Source of the DNA: Scleromitrula shiraiana
Lineage: Eukaryota; Ascomycota; Leotiomycetes; Helotiales; Sclerotiniaceae
Reading direction: 5' to 3'
Assembly (NCBI GenBank): GCA_028455995.1
Contig: JABELC010000009.1
Span: 868,001 to 932,000 of the forward strand
DNA: 64,000 nucleotides
Position 1 is the first letter of the stretch. Each line of letters opens with the position of its first letter. Both the position numbers and the translations under genes were made by a program. Positions 57,000 through 64,000 of this stretch are shown here, piece after piece. Under the pieces are notes generated by a model. The model made no database searches. It worked only from the letters and a program-made list of their open reading frames with translations, and was not told the origin of the DNA.

Positions 57000-59120
57000 C
57001 TACCTCCCCGGACCTCTAACCTTTATCCCCCCCAAACCGCCCGCACTCCTCCAAACACTCTCGCTAACTCTAATCGGCAATTTCCTCCCCTTCAACCTCT
57101 GATCTACCAACCACATGCCAACTACGAATTCTTCTTTTTCTAATCTCCTTTTGTTTCTATTTCTGTTTCCCCCATTACCCCCTCCTACTCTATTGCCACT
57201 CCCACTTCCACTCCCACCCCTCCCAATAACCAACTCCCAAACCTCTTCCAACACATCCCCCTCTAACCTCGACCTCCCCCAAATATCTCTAACCACCAAC
57301 CCACACACACTCAAACTCCCATCCTCCCCTCTCCCCCCACTCCCATCCCCATTCCCATCCCCATCTTCATCTCCCTCAAAAATCAACCCCTTATTACTCG
57401 CCCAAACAGCCTCATACCTCTTCCTCTCCCTCTCCGTCACCACATCCCTCCACCTCTTCCTATCCCCCTCATGATGTTTATTCGGATGTTTCTTCACCAA
57501 ATGGTGTTTCCTCGTTTTTCTCCTCTCCCCCTCATCGGCCTCTTTATCCCTCTCCCTATCTCTCTCTTTCGCTTTCTTGTGTTCCTTGGTGCCGGGGGGT
57601 GGCGCACGCATGGTAGTTTTTAACAGGGGTGTTGGTTTTCCGGGGAGAGAGGGAGTAGAGGAGCGCGAGGGCGAGGATGTACTGCCGGAGAAGAGGTGGA
57701 TTCCGGTGCTGCGACGGGGAGGGGGAGGTTGGGGTGGCTGTTGGGGGACGGAGGGGGTGGGGGCGCGGGAGGAGGCGAGGGAGGAGGCTACGATTGCGTT
57801 GGCGAGGGAGTCAACGGGGAGGGGGAGGGGAGAGTGGGAGTGCGATTTTGAGCGCGATTTGCATTGGCGGGTGAGGTTTTGTTGTTGGGTTAGTTGGGCG
57901 CGCCAGGAGGGGCCGCGCTGAGAGGAGGCGGATACGAAGGAATCGTTTGAGGAGGCATCGTCATCCTCTTCGCCATCTGCGTTGTCGGAATCGTGGGTTT
58001 GATTTAGTTCTCTTGTGGATTTAGACGGAGTTCTAGGTTTTGATTTCGTAGCTGTTGGTTTAATAGGGTTAGGAGGAGGTGGGGTTTTGACGGTAGTCGA
58101 TGGACGACGTGGTTGAATAGGTGGTTTTGGAGATTGGGGCTGAGGTTGAGGCTGAGATTTGGGGGTTGGTGGTGCTTGATGTATTATTGGTCGTTTCGGA
58201 GACGGGGTGGCTTGTTCGATAGCCTTTGATTGGGTATTCATGGGAGGTTTTGTAGATTGATTTATTGATGGCGGAATAGGAGAAGGAGAGATAGACTGCG
58301 GAAGATTCGGGACAGAAGAAACGGGTCGCGGAGCTTTTATGGGAAGTTTTCGGGATGTCGCGATGGTAGGGGAGGGAGCTAGAGCCGGAGTTGGAGCAGA
58401 GGAAATGGATCGACGAGTTGAAGATGGTGATTTTGAGCGTTTGATTACTCTCTTCTGTGGAGGTGTCGCATTCTGTTCAAACATCCCAACCAGCGAAGAT
58501 GTCGGGGGAATGCTCGTAACATCTGGTCTTCTATCATAGCTATCAACCGAAGAAGCATAAGATTGTCTTCTTGAAGTAATAGGCGAGATTTGTTGTTGTT
58601 GCTGTTGATAATGATATTGTTGACCCGTATGATTCGGACTATTCGAAGCGGATCTCGAAGCCGCCAAATTAGCGGCCATAAAAGCCGGTGATTTCGAAGG
58701 ATCCGTCGTATTCCCAGGCGGTTGTAAAAGTCCATTCCTCTGATTAAACTGCGATAAACGTTTCTGCACAGCACGATATGACTGGTGTTCCGAAGCACTC
58801 CCAGCATCCGTAGTCGAGCTTTCCCCCGTCCTATCCACCTTCATATGCTGCAACTCCGCCAATTTCGACGGAGAACGAGATCGCGCAGCTCCTCCAACCT
58901 TGGTAGCTGCCGCCAAAGCTCCATTATTCCCACTATATGTATTAACGACCGGTTTTGGCTTGACAGGAGGCTTGGCCGAGAAAGCGAGCGAAGCACCGGT
59001 TAAGGCCGCATTTTGGGGAGGTTTCGATTGAGGGGGATTGGAGGGTTTTACTTGGCGGGGAGATCTGCGGGCTGCTGCTGTACTACCGCTGTCATTGGTA
59101 TCACTGAGTTCGGTGGTCAT
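57000..59120 (-). CDS. Irs4-like EH-domain protein
   Basis: Single exon, 706 residues, starting MTTELSDTNDSGS. The first 540 residues are Ser/Pro/Gln-rich and disordered, with many PxxP runs and Arg/Lys-Ser sites. The C-terminus (about 545-700) matches the Irs4/Tax4 EH-domain family: KRWRDVVTERERKRYEAVWA, SNKGLIFEGDEDGDG, VCGLVVRDIWGRSRLEGDVL, KEEFVVGMWLVDQRLKGRKL and VSESVWRSAG. In yeast, Irs4 and Tax4 activate the phosphatidylinositol phosphatase Inp51 at the plasma membrane and influence the cell-wall pathway, autophagy and rDNA silencing. An acidic Gly-rich insert in the EH domain (near EDGDGNGDGSGG, and GGSGSGSGNRVGGGNGGN) enlarges the usual loop. Appears intact. Confidence 0.85.
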   Translation of the reverse strand: MTTELSDTNDSGSTAAARRSPRQVKPSNPPQSKPPQNAALTGASLAFSAKPPVKPKPVVNTYSGNNGALAAATKVGGAARSRSPSKLAELQHMKVDRTGESSTTDAGSASEHQSYRAVQKRLSQFNQRNGLLQPPGNTTDPSKSPAFMAANLAASRSASNSPNHTGQQYHYQQQQQQISPITSRRQSYASSVDSYDRRPDVTSIPPTSSLVGMFEQNATPPQKRVIKRSKSPSSTRRSISSAPTPALAPSPTIATSRKLPIKAPRPVSSVPNLPQSISPSPIPPSINQSTKPPMNTQSKAIEQATPSPKRPIIHQAPPTPKSQPQPQPQSPKPPIQPRRPSTTVKTPPPPNPIKPTATKSKPRTPSKSTRELNQTHDSDNADGEEDDDASSNDSFVSASSQRGPSWRAQLTQQQNLTRQCKSRSKSHSHSPLPLPVDSLANAIVASSLASSRAPTPSVPQQPPQPPPPRRSTGIHLFSGSTSSPSRSSTPSLPGKPTPLLKTTMRAPPPGTKEHKKAKERDRERDKEADEGERRKTRKHHLVKKHPNKHHEGDRKRWRDVVTERERKRYEAVWASNKGLIFEGDEDGDGNGDGSGGRGEDGSLSVCGLVVRDIWGRSRLEGDVLEEVWELVIGRGGSGSGSGNRVGGGNGGNRNRNKRRLEKEEFVVGMWLVDQRLKGRKLPIRVSESVWRSAGGLGGIKVRGPGR

Positions 59121-61047
59121 AATAGCTTCTTCGATGGATGGATCTCGAGGTCATTTGGGGCCACGATGAGATCGCGACGATTTGCGACCGTATTGAGGTC
59201 CAGCATATGTGGAGTTTGATCATAAGATTATGATCATAGTAATATTAGGTTATGTAAGACAATTTAAATAATATTATGCTTTTCCGATGGAGTCAATCCA
59301 ATAGCTATGATTGATTCGGCGATAGAGATAGAGGTTATGAATTTTTAATTTCGTTACATTATTTCCTCCTGAAAGGAGAGATTGGATGTTTCGATGTCAT
59401 TGCGTTGCGTTGCGTTGCGGCCTTTTTCAGGGTACTAATAATAATTACAGCCTTAGAAAGCTAAAAATGCCTAATCGATTACGGTCCGTAGCGATCGATG
59501 AAAGCGTTGAAAGCGTTGAACCCTCAAAACCTAAAAATAGTAACCTTCTAAATTCTTTCCGAAGTGAAAGTATGATTTTATGCCTATGTCTTCATGTATA
59601 CTAAACATGTAGAAAACTATGACATACTGTACACCCTCGAGCTACCCTGAAGGCTTATAGGATACGTTGACTATCACAAAGTTTTAGCTGCACTATAGAT
59701 CTTCAGGATAAGCGTCTACCTAGGCTGCTACACTTGGACACTGGTTACTACAATTATAATGACAATATTATGGGTGAAACTGGCAACCATGGAGTTGTTA
59801 ATTGTTCTCGTTAATATTTGTATGTTTGTATATAATCTATATATCTATCTATCTATCTAATAAATCCTCCCCCCCTAAGATAAATAGAAAGTTTCTTCAG
59901 AGTTCAAACTCCATATATCAAACAAATGACACCTTCTCTCAACCCCGAACACCCATCCCAACCCACCAAATCCCAAACGCTCTTCCCCCCAAAACCCAAA
60001 GCTAAAGGCTAAAATATCAAACACCGGAAAGCAAAATCGTATTGCACGATCCATCTAAAAACACCTCCTAAATCGCTATGCAAACTCCTTAAATCGCTAT
60101 GAGGATTACAATCATAATTCTCGACTTCGTAATGGTCATCAACGATGAAATATCATATCATATCATGATATCAGAACTGCAAACAACACCTTCACCCGTT
60201 TCCAAGGTTTGCTTCGCATATCGTATAAAGTTCCGTAATTGTGGAACCATTGTTGAACCCTTGGTGCATACAAATCCATAGCCAGTTTATGTAAGATGAG
60301 ATAATAGTAGTAGATCCCTGAATTGCCATGAACTGGAACTGCATGTCCTTTTCCGCAAGCCTGGGAATTCTTTCTCGACTATTTTTTTTTCTGTCGAAAT
60401 TTACCTAGCCCGAGAATTTCCCGGCCCAGTTGGTTCAGTCGTCTCAAAATACCGCTCACTCTTATTATTTTGTAACGCATCGTTCCTCGCCAAGGTTGCC
60501 TGTCCTCTTCAGAAACTGGTATCGGATCTTACGCACTATTTTCTCCCAAGATGATGCCAGGCAAAATTATCTCGTGGCTTCTCCTCCAGATGACAGTTAA
60601 CCATACATAAAAAATGGATTTGATGATGCCCAAAATCATTTGTAATGAAATAAAATCCGGTCCGTTCCGACGAGGCTCAGTTTGAACACGAAGATTGGAT
60701 TTTTAATCCTCGGAATTCAGTTTTAATGTGTCATGGTTTAAAGAAAACCCTTCTTTTTCGCTCCAGGTTAATTGTGGATCTCATTGATAAAATCAATGGG
60801 GAATCCTGTTCAGGGAAAATTCTTGATGTGGAACCAAAGTGATTCTAGAAGGTCGGTAAATAGAAAGTGTAGCACAACTGCCGCCCGCGGCCCGCCATCG
60901 GGGAACACTGACTCGAGCGTTGATCGTAACATAATTGGCCAAACATGAGATACTGTAGATATGGTCTCGTGCCGTACGTTGTTGCTGGGCAATATCACTG
61001 CTGCAGTACGAGTACCAAGTGTGTAAATGTCGTTGGCGTGAAAATAC
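59121..61047. other. Intergenic, 1.9 kb
   Basis: No supported gene. A short TATC repeat (near 59839-59858) and a palindromic ATCATATCATATCATGAT run near 60150 are the only patterns. It contains the upstream region of the Irs4 gene and the 3' flank of the following gene. Confidence 0.4.
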
Positions 61048-62523
61048 TTAATAGGAAACAGGAATCCATCGCGTAGGAACTCCGTCATTTCCAATCGCGT
61101 AAGACTTGGTCGATGCTTTTCTTGGTGGCAGGGCCCATCTCGCTCTTCCAGGTTTGTGATCGTCCAATTTTCCATTTCTGCGCATCGCCATTTCCATAAC
61201 CGCAATTCGAATGAAGTCACTGTTCTCTCTCATGTCCCGTTGTCGTGCGACTGGACCAGTGGCAACCTCGGCAAAAGCTTCTTCAGAGTTTCCTTGAGAG
61301 CGTCTTTTAAAACCTGGCGATGGAGCCTTAGAGACCTTGTAGGTTTGCATTTGTATTGAAGCGGTACATCTAGTCGCACTCATTGTTTGAGAAAGAACTG
61401 TTGGAACATGAGCTTCTATTGGCGCATTGGTGGTGGGGTTAAGGTAACGACGAAGGGCGGGAGTGGGTGTATCCTCCAATAAAGGCGGCATGCGTTCATC
61501 CGTGAATGGTACTCGTGGATCAATTGATATAACAGATCTTGTGAGAAAATCATCCGGTGCAATCATAGGTGCTGTGAGACTCGAGAACGATCTTGCAGCA
61601 GACCGCAAAGCTTTTAATGATGCGGTTAAATTCGATTTGAACGCTGATTTGCGACGAGGTGATTCAACACCAGTAATAGTTGGTCCATCTTTAGATAAAT
61701 CCGAGTTTCTTTGAAAAACTCTAAAATCAAGTTCATCAACATCTACATCCAGTAGAGGATGATTATTTAAGGCACTTTCGCCCGGTGATGCTGGTTGGTA
61801 TCTTCGCGTAGGTAATGATCTCCTTCCTCGTGAATTTGGTGTAGGTAGTGAGTCTGTTGTCGTGGTTGATACTCCGCTCATAGAAGCACTATCTAATGAT
61901 GGCACAGAATCGCTCAATGATGTCCTAATGGACAATACAGATCCCGGACCATTATCTATACTAGAGCAGTCGGCTGGATCCGTCTCGTCGGGAGGACTAA
62001 GTAAAAACTCTAAAGGACTCCTTCCAAAAGATATGCTTAATTCTTTTTCGGAAACACTTGTATGTTGCAGTATTGCATCTACCGTCAGTCGGTGCCCAGA
62101 GTTACCCCGTCTGCGAATACTATTGTTTGATTTAAGAGGTGGAATCGAGGTGATGGCTAGTAGAGCAGCGACAGATGGAGGTACCGCATCGGGTGAGTGG
62201 GAATCTTGTGGACGTCGTCCTGATCGTGTGGTAGAATGTTTCTTGCCGATTTGATAACGATCCTTCCTCAAATCAACTCTCTGGCCGGCTTGGAAGGTAT
62301 TGTGGTGAACTCGCATGGGGATTACGACGGGAGAGGAAGCAGGATTGGTATCGATAGCGGTTTTCGAAGTTGATTCTCGCATATCCTCTGTATTGCGATC
62401 ATACTTGTCTTCTTTAGTTAATTTTAAAAAGGTTGTAGGTTTGGATTTCGCCTTTTGGCTGGTGAACAATGAGAAAGATGTGGGCATTGTGCTCGCGTGC
62501 CTAGGTAGTAAAAGTGCCGGCAT
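61048..62523 (-). CDS. Conserved fungal protein of unknown function
   Basis: Single exon, 491 residues, starting MPALLLPRHASTMPTS; the next Met is 12 residues on. The sequence is mostly low-complexity Ser/Pro/Arg-rich with LAITSIPPLKSNNSIRRRGN (about 120-140) and LPTRRYQPASPGE. The C-terminal end is strongly patterned (RIAVMEMAMRRNGKLDDHKP, then GRARWALPPRKA and GNDGVPTRWIPVS), which I recall as a conserved C-terminal block in proteins of many filamentous fungi with no assigned function. No catalytic motif or membrane segment was seen. It is probably a disordered or regulatory protein. Confidence 0.7.
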   Translation of the reverse strand: MPALLLPRHASTMPTSFSLFTSQKAKSKPTTFLKLTKEDKYDRNTEDMRESTSKTAIDTNPASSPVVIPMRVHHNTFQAGQRVDLRKDRYQIGKKHSTTRSGRRPQDSHSPDAVPPSVAALLAITSIPPLKSNNSIRRRGNSGHRLTVDAILQHTSVSEKELSISFGRSPLEFLLSPPDETDPADCSSIDNGPGSVLSIRTSLSDSVPSLDSASMSGVSTTTTDSLPTPNSRGRRSLPTRRYQPASPGESALNNHPLLDVDVDELDFRVFQRNSDLSKDGPTITGVESPRRKSAFKSNLTASLKALRSAARSFSSLTAPMIAPDDFLTRSVISIDPRVPFTDERMPPLLEDTPTPALRRYLNPTTNAPIEAHVPTVLSQTMSATRCTASIQMQTYKVSKAPSPGFKRRSQGNSEEAFAEVATGPVARQRDMRENSDFIRIAVMEMAMRRNGKLDDHKPGRARWALPPRKASTKSYAIGNDGVPTRWIPVSY

Positions 62524-64000
62524 AAACCATACAGTATCTATTACTTGATAGTAATTAATTGGCGTCGGGAATTGAATAATGAGTAAAACAGGATTCGCTC
62601 TCTAGAAATTTAAGATATAAAACCAAATAAACAAATCTTCAAAAGGCTTATCGAAAGGAATAACGAGTTGTTTGCATGATTGTAAGTAGAAGTCGAAGGC
62701 ATCGCAGGATATGGTAGATCTTCTAGTAATGATATACGGATAACCATGCGAGAATGTCCCTTATCATAACTTGATAGCCAGCTGGAGCGTAGACCGATGA
62801 TATCGATTTAATTTGGGAGGAGTTCTAATTCCCGATCTCGGATAACAACACCTGGAGTGTATGTAGTGTAGTGTTATTAATATCTATTATTATGGTATTG
62901 ATAGTTCCAGAATGAATTATAATCAGATAATTGGGGTATATTTAGTTAGACAAATATTTGATAAGTAGGTAGGAAAGAGTCTTTGTTTTAGAAAGCAAAA
63001 AGCATAAGAGTACAGTAGAGAAGAAGGGGGGTTCAGCTGATGATATATGATATAGGGTGAATCATAATGAAGAAGATGATGAAAATGAAGATGAAAATGG
63101 AAATGGAAATGGAAATGGAAATGGAAATTAATCCAGAGGGATTCCGGATATAATAAGAAATTTAATAGTTAATCACATAAAAGAGGCAGAGTTATTACCC
63201 TGCCTTACATTTCCAATCAACTATCCAACAGCGGTCGATACATATGCAGCCCAGTTAGCAGGAAGAGTCAGAGTTACACTTCTGATTTCATTTTGGAAAT
63301 ATTTTGGTTTGATTTGGCTTGGCTTGGCTCATCATCATCATCATCCTCCTCCTCCTCCTCCACCTCTTCCTCCTCCTTCATTGATAAGCATAAGTAAAAA
63401 AAAGTAAAAATTATGGAGATAAGCAGACGAGTTGAATGATCTTTGTGCTGCGTGCGGACAAGGCGGATAATCCTATCGATGTTTGTGTACCCGAAGATAA
63501 GGTACAAATGTACTGTACAACCACAACAACCACAACACCATATAGATATGGATATACTGTACAACCATATACCAGGGAAGGAGGGCTCCATCTTCTTTCG
63601 TGTCTCATCTCCATAACTGTACAACTATTTTCAATTCATACATATATTCATTGTTTATATTAAATCTAATTGGATATTCTTACATTTCAAGTATCCATCA
63701 GGATGAAAATATTTTTCATTATCCTCATCATTCTCATACGATCATTTGGCTATGTAAAATCATTATGATATAAAGTTTTTTCCCTTGCCCTTCCTGGTGC
63801 ACTCTGCTCCTTCCAAATGCTTGCTTTCCTTCCATTATCTAATTATCTGTATGTAACACATATATTCGGGTATGCAATATTCAAGACCCTGATCCATTCT
63901 TTTTTGCACATCTCCCACACGAAATCCTTCCCTTTATATTTAACCCTTGACTCTTGAGCCTTCAGAAGCCTTGTGAGTGTTCTTGTAGAACTTCTATCAA
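62524..64000. other. Intergenic to window end, simple repeats
   Basis: No supported gene. Contains GGAAAT repeats (about 63095-63126) and CATCATCATC plus CCTCCTCCTCC repeats (63330-63365). The promoter of the preceding gene is probably on its left side. Confidence 0.45.

Noticed and set aside
63274..63624. Acidic frame with poly-Glu/Asp on the minus strand
   Set aside because: Generated by CAT/CCT trinucleotide repeats; no conserved segment on either side.

Overview
The window looks like nuclear DNA of a filamentous ascomycete (Pezizomycotina). Introns are short (47-215 nt), mostly GT-AG with CTAAC/CTGAC-like branch sites. The gene families (PTH11-like receptor, secretory lipase, Irs4, FMP27, small secreted protein) are fungal, and the A/T-saturated retrotransposons are typical of repeat-induced point mutation (RIP). 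Gene content and style suggest Leotiomycetes, perhaps Sclerotiniaceae; that placement is inference.

Region 1-20.6 kb is ordinary gene space: the 5' part of an unknown gene running off the left edge; an alpha/beta-hydrolase fused to a dual-specificity phosphatase; a decayed MFS transporter; a protein with a deaminase-like zinc signature; a PTH11/rhodopsin-type seven-helix membrane protein; a divergent delta-12-type fatty acid desaturase; a nine-exon 1376-residue conserved fungal protein of unknown function; and a small secreted cysteine protein whose only intron seems to end in TG instead of AG.

Region 20.6-26.7 kb is decayed: a 2-oxoglutarate/Fe(II) oxygenase pseudogene with two in-frame stops, a cluster of hairpins resembling fungal mitochondrial DNA, and an 844-bp A/T-rich element with 25-bp terminal inverted repeats. 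Region 26.7-43.1 kb holds a secretory lipase, a pseudokinase, a CofD-like protein and an intronless 2984-residue FMP27/BLTP-type lipid-transfer protein.

Region 43.8-56.4 kb is a nested transposon. A Ty3/gypsy element (130-bp LTRs, + strand) lies inside a Ty1/copia element (168-bp LTRs, - strand), which itself lies in a (TTTA)n microsatellite. Both are so RIP-mutated that pol is recognisable only as a ghost. Region 56.4-64 kb returns to gene space: an Irs4-like EH-domain protein and a conserved fungal protein of unknown function, with many simple repeats.

No operon-like or gene-cluster logic links the genes. The most unusual items are the GT-TG intron, the deaminase-like protein, the pseudokinase and the nested, microsatellite-targeted retrotransposons. 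All exon models were made by eye and are unconfirmed by transcripts.
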